A DNA stretch of 64,000 bases from Microbacterium sulfonylureivorans (GTDB lineage: Bacteria; Actinomycetota; Actinomycetes; Actinomycetales; Microbacteriaceae): assembly GCF_003999995.1 (NCBI RefSeq), contig NZ_RJAD01000001.1, positions 1,240,001 to 1,304,000 of the forward strand, given 5' to 3'. Under the pieces are notes generated by a model. It made no database searches and was not told the origin of the DNA. It worked only from the letters and a program-made list of their open reading frames with translations. This document shows positions 43,036-50,486 of this stretch, in pieces (positions within the stretch are counted from its first letter, which is position 1; each line of letters opens with the position of its first letter). A program made the translations under genes and the position numbers.

Positions 43036-43448
43036 CTGGTGTCTTCCTTCGTCAAGCTCGCGCGCCCTGCGGTTGACGGGTCCTCATGTTGCCGTGCGTC
43101 TGCGGGCCAGATCGCTCGGAGGACCTGGATCGCGGCGTCGAGGTCGACATTCGCGGCGATGCTCGTGCGACTGAGGGCGCGCGCGGCATCGAGAACGCTC
43201 CGGGGCGTGGTGGACGCGTCCGGACTGACTCGCGTCCCGGCACCTGTCCGTGTGACCAGCAGGCCGTCGGCCTCCAGAGCGCGGTACGCCTTCGCGACAG
43301 TTCCCGGGGCGACACCGAGGTCGCTCGCAAGCTGCCGCACCGACGGCAGTCTGTCCGGGGAGGCGAGGTGACCCGAGGCGATGAGACCGCGGATCTGATC
43401 GCGGATCTGTTCCGTCGGCGGGGCGGAGCCGGACAGTCGGATGATCAT
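42990..43448 (-). CDS. GntR family regulator, short YtrA-like type, 152 aa
   Basis: MIIRLSGSAPPTEQIRDQIR and GLIASGHLASPDRLPSVRQL followed by ASDLGVAPGTVAKAYRALEA are the YtrA-type winged helix; a short helical tail follows to about residue 115. The open frame then continues about 35 codons through non-conserved sequence and 46 nt into the antisense of the tRNA gene (DGNRTRAISLGS), so the natural C-terminus may have been lost. ATG 43448 overlaps the upstream membrane-protein gene by 4 nt (ATGA). It likely controls that gene pair. Confidence 0.75.
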   Translation of the reverse strand: MIIRLSGSAPPTEQIRDQIRGLIASGHLASPDRLPSVRQLASDLGVAPGTVAKAYRALEADGLLVTRTGAGTRVSPDASTTPRSVLDAARALSRTSIAANVDLDAAIQVLRAIWPADARQHEDPSTAGRASLTKEDTRGDDGNRTRAISLGS

Positions 43449-44350
43449 GTCGGCACCGCGACGAGTGCCGGTCGGCGTGCAGGGATCGCGGTGAGCGCGA
43501 CGGTGGTCCAAAGGGCGACACCAGCGATCCCGGAGAAGTATGCGGCGATGGTGAAGACCGGCCCGAAGGCCGCGATCGGGCTCCACATCGAGACCTGCCC
43601 ATCCGGGGTGGCGAACGTCCCGGTGACCGAGGCGGTGGCGGACAGGGAGGTGAACAGCATGCCGAGATGAAGAACCAGCGTCGCCGTGACAGCCGTCACC
43701 ACGTTTCGTGAGCGGATCCAGCGAATGCGCACGTCCGTCTCACGATCCTCCATGAACGCGGGACGGGCGATCAGACTGAGGACGATGGCGGCGACCGCGA
43801 TCAGTCCGAAGAGGGCGATCAGCGCGGGGACCGAGTAGAACCAGCCGTAGATCGTGGTGCCGATCGCCATCACGCCGCCGTCGACCATGATCTGGTCGTA
43901 GCGTCCCGTCTGGGGATCGGCCTCGGAGAGCGCGCCGGTGGTGAGCGTGATGATGAGGATGATCGCGATGAAGATGATCGGCGCGATGAAGCGCCGTGAG
44001 TCCGTGAAAGTTCCGAGCGACCGTGGAGCGAGGTCGGCGGATCCTCCGCTTGAGCGTCGGCGCACCGGGAGGGCGAGCAACGCCACTCCGAGGATTCCCG
44101 CGAGGATCGTCAGCAGGTAGCGGTTATCCAAGTACCACACCACTGCCGTCGGTGATTGATTGATCGGAGCCATGAGCAACAGATCCGGGAGCACCTCGAC
44201 CAGGATCACAGGGACGACAGCGAGCCCCGTGCAAGCGGCCACGACCCCTCCCGCCAACGCGTACCTCCGGCCACGCGCGAGCCTCCAGGTGACTCCGAGC
44301 ACGACCCCGAGCAGTAGCCAGCCGAACATCTGAGCGTAGAACCACACCAT
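43445..44350 (-). CDS. Hypothetical multi-pass membrane protein, 301 aa
   Basis: Seven or eight hydrophobic segments are visible (about 3-20, 28-50, 75-92, 120-140, 160-195, 225-250 and 265-290). No catalytic motif or known family is recognised; the pairing with a YtrA-type regulator is typical of small membrane/ABC-associated systems. ATG 44350 has GGGAGG 7 nt upstream; a GTG at 44374 is less likely. It is the first gene of a two-gene unit with the GntR gene. Confidence 0.7.
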   Translation of the reverse strand: MVWFYAQMFGWLLLGVVLGVTWRLARGRRYALAGGVVAACTGLAVVPVILVEVLPDLLLMAPINQSPTAVVWYLDNRYLLTILAGILGVALLALPVRRRSSGGSADLAPRSLGTFTDSRRFIAPIIFIAIILIITLTTGALSEADPQTGRYDQIMVDGGVMAIGTTIYGWFYSVPALIALFGLIAVAAIVLSLIARPAFMEDRETDVRIRWIRSRNVVTAVTATLVLHLGMLFTSLSATASVTGTFATPDGQVSMWSPIAAFGPVFTIAAYFSGIAGVALWTTVALTAIPARRPALVAVPT

Positions 44351-44382
44351 CGTCGGGCCTCCCATTTGTGTCACTCAGACGA

Positions 44383-44394
44383 TACACACATGTA
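44383..44394. promoter_or_regulatory. Candidate YtrA-type operator TACA-CACA-TGTA
   Basis: The inverted repeat lies about 33 nt upstream of the membrane-protein start, in the only promoter space for the GntR-containing pair. Arms are only 4 bp, so the call is tentative. Confidence 0.4.
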
Positions 44395-44422
44395 CCAACC
44401 AGCCGCTACATCGGCGACCCGG

Positions 44423-45298
44423 TCAGGCGAGCGGCTCGGCCGCCTCGCGAGCGGCGCGCGCCGACGACAGCACGGCGCCGATGCTCGCGGCGATCACGAG
44501 GCAGATGCCGACGATCTCCGGCCACGTGAGGTGCTGACCGAGGAAGACGAATCCGGCGATCGCGGCGGTTGCCGGGGCGAGGCTCATGAGGATCGCGAAG
44601 ACCGCCGCGGGCAGGCGCCGGAGGGCGACGAGCTCGAGTGCGTACGGGATGGTGGATGACAGGACCGCCACCGCCGCGCCCAGCGCCACGATCTCCAGCC
44701 GCAGGAGCGCCGTACCGGCATCGGCGATGCCGAAGGGCAGCGCGATCACCGCCCCGACGGTCATCGCGAGAGCGAGTCCGTCGAGCTTGGGGAACGCGCG
44801 CCCCACGCGGGCCGAGGCGAGGATGTAGAACGCCCAGCTCGCCGCCGCTCCGAGGGCGAACACCACACCGAGGGGGTCGAGCCGGTCCCAGCCGCCGCCT
44901 CCGAGCGAGACCACGCCGACGAGGGCGAGCAGGGCCCAGAGCCACGCCGATGCGCGCCGGGCGGCGACGATCGACAGCGCCAGGGGCCCCAGGACCTCGA
45001 TCGTCACGGTGACCCCGAGCGGAAGGCGCTCGAGGGCCAGGTAGAAGAGGGCGTTCATCGTGGCGAGCACGACACCGAACCAGACGACTCCCGTCCAGTC
45101 CGAGCGCGAGTGGCCGCGGATCGCCGGACGGGCGATGAGCAGCAGCAGCACGGCCGAGAACACCAGCCTCAGCATCACCATGCCGAGCGGGCCGACCGTG
45201 GGGAAGAGCAGGACGGCCAGCGAGGCGCCCACTTCCTGGCACGCGAGGCCGACCACGACGAGCAGCACCGCCGGCGTCGTGCCCGCGCGGGTCGTCAC
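44423..45298 (-). CDS. EamA/RhtA family exporter (DMT superfamily), 291 aa
   Basis: Ten hydrophobic helices in two EamA repeats; the pattern FPTVGPLGMVMLRLVFSAVL and LERLPLGVTVTIEVLGPLAL is that of RhtA-like threonine/homoserine exporters. The second repeat has PYALELVALRRLPAAVFAIL and the end FLGQHLTWPEIVGICLVIAA. Start at GTG 45298, since the longer frame upstream is Arg-rich and overlaps the neighbouring gene in a non-protein-like way. It lies 4 nt after the serine-hydrolase-like gene, likely in one transcript. Confidence 0.88.
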   Translation of the reverse strand: MTTRAGTTPAVLLVVVGLACQEVGASLAVLLFPTVGPLGMVMLRLVFSAVLLLLIARPAIRGHSRSDWTGVVWFGVVLATMNALFYLALERLPLGVTVTIEVLGPLALSIVAARRASAWLWALLALVGVVSLGGGGWDRLDPLGVVFALGAAASWAFYILASARVGRAFPKLDGLALAMTVGAVIALPFGIADAGTALLRLEIVALGAAVAVLSSTIPYALELVALRRLPAAVFAILMSLAPATAAIAGFVFLGQHLTWPEIVGICLVIAASIGAVLSSARAAREAAEPLA

Positions 45299-45302
45299 GA
45301 AC

Positions 45303-46571
45303 TCACTCCGGCGGCGCCGCGCAGACAGCCGCGTTGCTGATCGCCGTGTGGTACTGCTCTGCGGTCCACGGCAGTCCGGCCTCGGGCGCGGTCTTCCCCT
45401 CGGAGGCGGGCACCTTCGAGGCGATCGCCGCAAGCTCCCACGCGAGATACGCGCCGAAGCCCGCACCGCCGGACGAGTTGTTGAGCACGACGGCGATCGT
45501 CAATCCGGTCTCGGGGTCGGAGAACGCCGCGCTCGTGTAGCCGGGGGCCGTCCCGAACTGTCCGATGAGCGACCCGGCCAGCACGGCCCCGCCCGCCGTC
45601 GTGTACCACGATGGCGCGCTCGCCGTCGCGGGGAGGGGATCGGAGAACCGGTCGTCGTTCTCGGGCTGCAGCGCGCCGGTGGCGAGGGCGCGCGCGTAGC
45701 GGCCCAGGTCGTCGATGTCGCTCGATACGCCACTGTCGGTGTAGCCCACGCTCGGTGAGACATCGGTGGCGATGACGGGATCGACGCAGTCGCGCTTCCC
45801 ACCCTTGGCGGGACGTGCGAAGAGCCCCTGCAGGACGGACTCGGATGCGGGCGCCCCGAGGCGGGTCGACTCGAGATCGAGCGGTCCGGCGACATATTCG
45901 TCGATGAGCTCGGCGGCGGACATGCCCAGCGCGCGCTCGAGCGCGAGGCCGAGCAGCACATACCCGGCATCGGAGTCGCGGTACGCCGCGCCCGGCTCGG
46001 TGGTTCGCGGCTCACCCAGTCCGAAGCTGGCGAGCTCGCGAGGGGTCCAGGTGCGGGACGGGTTGGCCAGGAAGAGCGGAGTGAGATGCGGACCGTACGC
46101 CCCGATGCCCGATGTGCCGTCGCACAGCTGCTCGAGAGTGATGTCGGTGAGGGCCGGAACGCTCGCCACCCAGGTGGTCACGGCATCGTCGAGTTTGACC
46201 TTGCCCTCGGCGGCGGCGGCGTAGAGGACGTCGCAGGTCATCGCGCGGGCGATGCGACCGGCGGGGAACTGCATGTCCGCGGTCACTTCGGCGTCGTCGC
46301 CGGGACCCTGCGTCCCCATGCCGGCGACCCAGCTGCCCGCCCACGGCACCCACACGCCCACGATGGCGCCGGACGAGCCCGTCGCGCGAATCGCGTTGGA
46401 CACGGCATCCTGCAGCTGTTCGATCGAGCCGTCGGCGAGCGCGACGTCCTCCTGCGGGGATGCCCCGAGATCGACCTGGCGCTCCGCCGAACAGCCGGTG
46501 ACGGCGAGCGCGAACATCAGGGCGGCCGACAGCGCAGCGACGGCTCGCCGCTTCCTGGGTTGGGCCCGCAT
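45303..46571 (-). CDS. Serine hydrolase (beta-lactamase class C)-like lipoprotein lacking the catalytic motifs, 422 aa
   Basis: The signal peptide ends in a lipobox VTGC (Cys27). The rest follows the class-C beta-lactamase/DD-peptidase fold, e.g. LYAAAAEGKVKLDDAVTTWV and YVLLGLALERALGMSAAELI. The nucleophile motif SxxK is replaced: the aligned stretch FPAGRIAR has Arg106 for Ser and Arg109 for Lys. The YxN region reads YRDSDAGY and the HxG region reads QFGTAPGY. The enzyme is therefore probably inactive and may bind peptidoglycan or a partner. ATG 46571 has GGGGTGAG upstream. Confidence 0.82.
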   Translation of the reverse strand: MRAQPRKRRAVAALSAALMFALAVTGCSAERQVDLGASPQEDVALADGSIEQLQDAVSNAIRATGSSGAIVGVWVPWAGSWVAGMGTQGPGDDAEVTADMQFPAGRIARAMTCDVLYAAAAEGKVKLDDAVTTWVASVPALTDITLEQLCDGTSGIGAYGPHLTPLFLANPSRTWTPRELASFGLGEPRTTEPGAAYRDSDAGYVLLGLALERALGMSAAELIDEYVAGPLDLESTRLGAPASESVLQGLFARPAKGGKRDCVDPVIATDVSPSVGYTDSGVSSDIDDLGRYARALATGALQPENDDRFSDPLPATASAPSWYTTAGGAVLAGSLIGQFGTAPGYTSAAFSDPETGLTIAVVLNNSSGGAGFGAYLAWELAAIASKVPASEGKTAPEAGLPWTAEQYHTAISNAAVCAAPPE

Positions 46572-46637
46572 GCTCACCCCCCGATGATCGTCCATAGATT
46601 CAAACACACCCGGCCGTGGGAGACCCACCTCACTGCC

Positions 46638-46643
46638 TAGGCT
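46638..46643 (+). promoter_or_regulatory. -10 box of the DUF2470 gene
   Basis: TAGGCT lies 6 nt before the ATG at 46650, with no ribosome site between, so the message is probably leaderless. Confidence 0.5.
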
Positions 46644-46649
46644 GGAACG

Positions 46650-46961
46650 ATGACGCACCACTTCGACGACTCCGCTCTGGCCGGCGTGCTCGGCCACATG
46701 AACGGCGACCACGGGGATGACAACGTCCTGATCGCCCGGGCATTCGGCGTCGGGTTCGACGTGGTGGACGCCGTCATGACCGGATTCGACGGCGACGGCG
46801 GCACGTGGCGGGCGACTCTCGCCGACGGCACGACCGCGGACATCGCCGCAGCGTGGCCCGGCGGGCCCATCACCGAGCGCCCGGAGGTGCGGCGTGAGAT
46901 CGTCGCCCTCTACGACGAGGCGTGCCGGCGCCTCGGCATCGAACCGCGTCCGCACGCCTAG
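46650..46961 (+). CDS. DUF2470 domain protein, 103 aa
   Basis: The start DDSALAGVLGHMNGDHGDDN, with ALAGVLGHMNxDH, is the DUF2470 hallmark; this domain forms the heme-oxygenase-associated C-terminal part of HugZ-type proteins. Here it stands alone, immediately before a heme oxygenase gene on the same strand, so a role in heme or iron handling is likely (inference). It ends 50 nt before that gene. Predicted leaderless start. Confidence 0.88.
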   Translation: MTHHFDDSALAGVLGHMNGDHGDDNVLIARAFGVGFDVVDAVMTGFDGDGGTWRATLADGTTADIAAAWPGGPITERPEVRREIVALYDEACRRLGIEPRPHA

Positions 46962-46973
46962 TTCGAAATGGGG

Positions 46974-47004
46974 ATAGGTTAGGCGACCCTAAATCTCTTA
47001 CAAT
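46974..47004 (+). promoter_or_regulatory. DtxR/IdeR-type iron box and -10 of heme oxygenase
   Basis: ATAGGTTAGGCGACCCTAA (46974-46992) matches the 19-bp DtxR/IdeR box TTAGGTTAGGCTAACCTAA at 16 positions. TACAAT (46999-47004) follows and lies 6 nt from the ATG at 47011, so the message is leaderless and repressed under iron sufficiency. Confidence 0.8.
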
Positions 47005-47010
47005 GGGCCC

Positions 47011-47664
47011 ATGAGCGACCCGATCCCGTTCTCCGCCGCCCTGCGGGAGCGATCCAGCCGTGCCCACTCGTCCAGTGAGCACGCCGGCTTCATGGCCGAC
47101 CTCATGACGGGGGAGGGCACGCGCGATGACTACGTCGCGCTCGTCGCCCAGCACTGGTTCATCTACGAGGCGCTCGAGCGCACCGCAGGCCAGATGCGCA
47201 GCGATCCCGTCGCATCGGTCTTCATCAGCGACAAGCTGACGCGCCTGCCCGCGCTCGAGGCCGACCTCGAGTTCCTCGTCGGCCCGGACTGGAAGTCGGC
47301 GATCACACCGCTGCCGACCACGCAGCGGTATGTCGACCGCATCAACGAGGTGGGCGCGACGTGGCCGGGCGGATTCGTCGCCCATCACTACACCCGCTAC
47401 CTCGGAGACCTGTCCGGCGGCCAGTTCATCGGCCGGCTCATGGCGCGCCGATTCGGCTTCGAGACCAACGGCATCGGCTTCTACCTCTTCGAGGACATCG
47501 CCGATCCGCGGGCGTTCAAGGACGTCTACCGCGACCAGCTCGACGCGGCACCATGGGATGCCGCGGAGCAGGAGCGGGTGATCGACGAGGTGCTGCTCGC
47601 GTATCGGTTCAACACGGAGCTGTTCGACGACCTGGCCCAGGCGAAGGCCGCTCAGGTCGCCTGA
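47011..47664 (+). CDS. hmuO: Biliverdin-producing heme oxygenase
   Basis: 217 residues. The proximal heme ligand is His19 in RSSRAHSSSEHAGFM, and the distal helix carries YLGDLSGGQFIGRLM, both as in Corynebacterium HmuO. It cleaves heme to biliverdin, CO and Fe2+, releasing iron. Control by iron is indicated by the DtxR-type box that covers the promoter. The gene follows a DUF2470 gene and its 3' end overlaps the convergent helicase gene by 13 nt. Confidence 0.95.
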   Translation: MSDPIPFSAALRERSSRAHSSSEHAGFMADLMTGEGTRDDYVALVAQHWFIYEALERTAGQMRSDPVASVFISDKLTRLPALEADLEFLVGPDWKSAITPLPTTQRYVDRINEVGATWPGGFVAHHYTRYLGDLSGGQFIGRLMARRFGFETNGIGFYLFEDIADPRAFKDVYRDQLDAAPWDAAEQERVIDEVLLAYRFNTELFDDLAQAKAAQVA

Positions 47665-49028
47665 GTCTGCGCCTGCGCCTGCGCGCGCACCCCGGCCATG
47701 AACCGCTGCACGTCGGGGTCGACGCGTATGTCGCTCGGCCGGAGCGGCCGTGAGAGGTAGAGCCCGTCGAGCGACGTCAACCGTGACAGCGCGACATACG
47801 TCTGTCCGGGTGCGAACGCGCCCGACCCGAGGTCGACGATCGCCCTGTCGTACGTCTTGCCCTGCGACTTGTGGATCGTGACCGCCCACGCCAGGCGCAG
47901 CGGGAACTGGGTGAACTCGGCCACGATCTCGCGCGAGAGCGACTTCGATCCGGCGTCGTAGGCGTAGCGGAACCTCTCCCACACCGCCGGCTCGACATCG
48001 AACTCCTCGCCCTCGACGTCGACCCTCACCGTGCCGCCGGCGATGCGCGTGACCGTGCCGATCGTCCCGTTGACCCAGCGCGGCGGCTCGCCGAAGGACT
48101 GGGTGTCGTTGCGCAGGAACATGACCTGTGCCCCGACCTTGAGCTTGAGGTCGACGTCGGCGGGGTACGAGGCATCCCCTCGCCCGAAGTCGCCGTTGAT
48201 CTCGGCGGTCGCGGTCTGCTCGCGGCCGATGAGCTCAGTGAGATGGCGGCGGTTGATGCCGTTGACGATGTCGTTGCGCGTCGCGAGCGTGATGATCGGA
48301 TGCTCGCCGTCGGCCGGGTCGGGAGGCGTGCGCGCACCGGTGTCGTTGAGGATCTGCGCGATGTCGGCCGTCACCCTGCCGTACCGCACGGCGTTGAGCA
48401 TCGCCTTGAACGCCGGGTCGGACTGACGATGGATGTCGACGAGCTCGCGAATGTGCAGGTCGGCGCCGTAGGAGCCGATGTCGATGATGCCGTCGCTCGC
48501 GGTCTCGCCGACCCACACCTTCGCGTCGAAGAACCAGAATGAGCGGTAGTGGTCGCGGATGTAGCGCAGCTCGTCGCCGCGCGGCGGCACCGGGGCGAGC
48601 TGGTACGGATCGCCGAACATCACGATCTGGACCCCGCCGAACGGCTCGGCGCGGCGACCGCGCGCCTGCCGGAGCGACCGGTCGATGGCGTCCATGAGGT
48701 CGGCGTTGACCATGGAGATCTCATCGATCACGAGGGTGTCGATGGCGTTGAGGATCTTGCGCGCGGCATCGGACTGGTCGATCTCGCCGTTCGCGATCAG
48801 CCCGATCGGCAGACGGAACAGCGAGTGGATCGTCTGTCCTTCGACGTTGAGCGCGGCGACCCCGGTGGGAGCGCACACCGCGATCGACTTGCTGGTGTGC
48901 CAGGCGAGGTGCTGCAGCAGGGTCGATTTGCCCGTGCCGGCGCGGCCGGTGACGAAAACGTGCTCCCGCGTGTCCTCGATGAGCCGGAACAGGGACTCCT
49001 GCTCGGCGGACAGCGGCGGCGTGGTCAC
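47652..49028 (-). CDS. PIF1/RecD-like superfamily 1 helicase (AAA family), 458 aa
   Basis: Walker A GRAGTGKST (28-36) and Walker B VIDEISMVNADLMDAID are followed by the helicase motifs FGDPYQLAPVPP and, near the C-terminus, the UvrD/RecD-type strand WAVTIHKSQGKTYDRAIVDL and YVALSRLTSLDGLYLSRPL. It has an OB-like insert at ~270-330. It should unwind DNA with 5'-3' polarity, as PIF1 relatives do. It starts 9 nt from the neighbouring MerR gene stop and is oriented the same way. Confidence 0.92.
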   Translation of the reverse strand: MTTPPLSAEQESLFRLIEDTREHVFVTGRAGTGKSTLLQHLAWHTSKSIAVCAPTGVAALNVEGQTIHSLFRLPIGLIANGEIDQSDAARKILNAIDTLVIDEISMVNADLMDAIDRSLRQARGRRAEPFGGVQIVMFGDPYQLAPVPPRGDELRYIRDHYRSFWFFDAKVWVGETASDGIIDIGSYGADLHIRELVDIHRQSDPAFKAMLNAVRYGRVTADIAQILNDTGARTPPDPADGEHPIITLATRNDIVNGINRRHLTELIGREQTATAEINGDFGRGDASYPADVDLKLKVGAQVMFLRNDTQSFGEPPRWVNGTIGTVTRIAGGTVRVDVEGEEFDVEPAVWERFRYAYDAGSKSLSREIVAEFTQFPLRLAWAVTIHKSQGKTYDRAIVDLGSGAFAPGQTYVALSRLTSLDGLYLSRPLRPSDIRVDPDVQRFMAGVRAQAQAQTQAT

Positions 49029-49037
49029 CGATTCATG

Positions 49038-49523
49038 TTAGCCAGCGGATGCCGGACCCCGGCCGGCGACGGGCGGATCGGTGGACGACGCCTCCCCGTC
49101 CACAGGCGGTTCGGCATCCCGCCACCGACCCGTGCCGGCGACGACCTCGTCCATGATGGCGCGGAAGCGCGGGCACGTCGTGATGTCGTGCGAACGGCAG
49201 CGGAGCGCGTGCTCGGTCATGCGTCTCGACTGCTCCATGTCCGCCATCCGCCGGGCGAGGTCGGCCAGGTGCTCCGCGAGCACACGGTGACGCTCGGGCG
49301 CCTGCTCGTCGAGCAGGACGCCGATCTGCTCGAGGCTCATCCCCGCCGCCTTGCTCCGCACGATCACCCCGACGCGGACGAGATCGTCGTCGGAGAAGAG
49401 CCGGCGGCCGGAGCTATCGCGCTCCGGATGCAGCAGACCGACGTCCTCCCAATGGCGAAGCACGTGCGTGGCGAGCCCGAACCGATTGGCGGCATCCCCG
49501 ATCGGAAGGCGACTTGACTTCAT
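49038..49523 (-). CDS. MerR family regulator, 161 aa
   Basis: The MerR winged helix is at 5-75 (LPIGDAANRFGLATHVLRHW and VGLLHPERDSSGRRLFSDDD), then a coiled coil to about 115 and a tail containing CRSHDITTCPRF, where two cysteines could sense metal or redox state. The ATG at 49523 lies inside the 24-bp palindrome, which implies a leaderless message and autoregulation. It is divergent from the TrxR-like gene it probably controls. Confidence 0.88.
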   Translation of the reverse strand: MKSSRLPIGDAANRFGLATHVLRHWEDVGLLHPERDSSGRRLFSDDDLVRVGVIVRSKAAGMSLEQIGVLLDEQAPERHRVLAEHLADLARRMADMEQSRRMTEHALRCRSHDITTCPRFRAIMDEVVAGTGRWRDAEPPVDGEASSTDPPVAGRGPASAG

Positions 49524-49544
49524 GTCGACATGAAGTCACAGGAT
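49514..49544 (+). promoter_or_regulatory. MerR-type promoter with 24-bp perfect palindrome in a 19-nt spacer
   Basis: TTGACT (49514-49519) and CAGGAT (49539-49544) are 19 nt apart, the long spacing that MerR proteins untwist to activate. The palindrome (49515-49538, arms TGACTTCATGTC and GACATGAAGTCA) lies across it. It also contains the start codon of the MerR gene. Confidence 0.75.
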
Positions 49545-49577
49545 CGAGGAGAACACAAGCAAGAAGGAGGACGCGCC

Positions 49578-50420
49578 GTGTACGAAGCGATCGTGATCGG
49601 GGGCGGACCCGCGGGTCTGCAGGCCGCGCTGACACTGGGACGGATGCATCGGCGAACGCTGCTCGTCGATTCCGGCGAGTACCGCAACGGCACCGTCGAG
49701 CATGCCCACAATCTGCTGGCGAACGACGGCGTCGCACCCGCCGAGCTGCGCGCCCGCGCTCGGACGGAGCTCGTCGCGTACCCGACGGTCGAGGTGCGCG
49801 ATGCCGCGGTGGAGAGCGTGGTCGCCGCCGACGGCGGGTTCACGATCGCCCTCGCGGACGGGGAGGTCGTGCGGGCCGCTCGCGTGGTGCTCGCGACCGG
49901 GGTCCGCGACGAGCTGCCGCCGATTCCCGGACTCGCGGCCGAGTGGGGTCGGCGCGTCGCGCAATGTCCTTTCTGCCACGGCCACGAGTTCGCCGGGCGG
50001 GCGGTCGCGGTGGCGCTCGACGGCGAGCACGCCGAGATGATCCGGCGGATGCTGGCGCCGTTGGCGTCGGAGGTCGTGGTGATCCCACCGGGGTCGATCG
50101 AACGCATCGTCGCCGAGGCCGAAGGTCTTCGCATCGAGACCCGCGACGGCACTGCCCGGTCCGTGGCCGGCCTCTTCGTGGCTCCGACGCCGAGCCAGCG
50201 GGCGCCCTTCGCCGAACGACTCGGGTGCCGGATGCTGCCGAGCGGCGCCGTCGAGGTCGATCTGGTCGGCGCCACCTCGGTGCCCGGCGTCTACGCCGCG
50301 GGCGACATGGCCCACACGGCGGCGGCCGCCGGCCCGATGGTCTCGCTCGCCGCGGCGATCGCGGCCGGTCAGATGGCGGCCGCGGGGGTCGTGCGCGACC
50401 TCACCTCCGCCACGGCCTGA
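49578..50420 (+). CDS. Thioredoxin reductase-like oxidoreductase with CPFC motif, 280 aa
   Basis: The FAD motif YEAIVIGGGPAGLQAALTLG starts at residue 2. The redox pair is Cys130/Cys133 in AQCPFCHGHEF, and the end is GVYAAGDMAHTAAAAGPMVS. The middle, where TrxB has its NADPH motif, is short (VAVALDGEHAEMIRRM) and without GxGxxA. GTG 49578 has AAGGAGG at ideal spacing; an in-frame ATG at 49530 lies inside the operator. It is divergent from and probably activated by the MerR protein. It resembles the protein at 35120. Confidence 0.85.
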   Translation: MYEAIVIGGGPAGLQAALTLGRMHRRTLLVDSGEYRNGTVEHAHNLLANDGVAPAELRARARTELVAYPTVEVRDAAVESVVAADGGFTIALADGEVVRAARVVLATGVRDELPPIPGLAAEWGRRVAQCPFCHGHEFAGRAVAVALDGEHAEMIRRMLAPLASEVVVIPPGSIERIVAEAEGLRIETRDGTARSVAGLFVAPTPSQRAPFAERLGCRMLPSGAVEVDLVGATSVPGVYAAGDMAHTAAAAGPMVSLAAAIAAGQMAAAGVVRDLTSATA

Positions 50421-50433
50421 CCGCACCGCGCAT

Positions 50434-50480
50434 CTCCGTATGACGGAGGTTCGGGGAGAACGCCGGCGACTTCCTAGACT
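50434..50480 (+). promoter_or_regulatory. Inverted repeat (50434-50448) and -10 box (50475-50480)
   Basis: CTCCGT-ATG-ACGGAG lies 26 nt upstream of TAGACT, which is 6 nt from the GTG at 50487. The gene is thus probably leaderless and controlled by a factor binding near -45. Confidence 0.4.
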
Positions 50481-50486
50481 GGAGCG

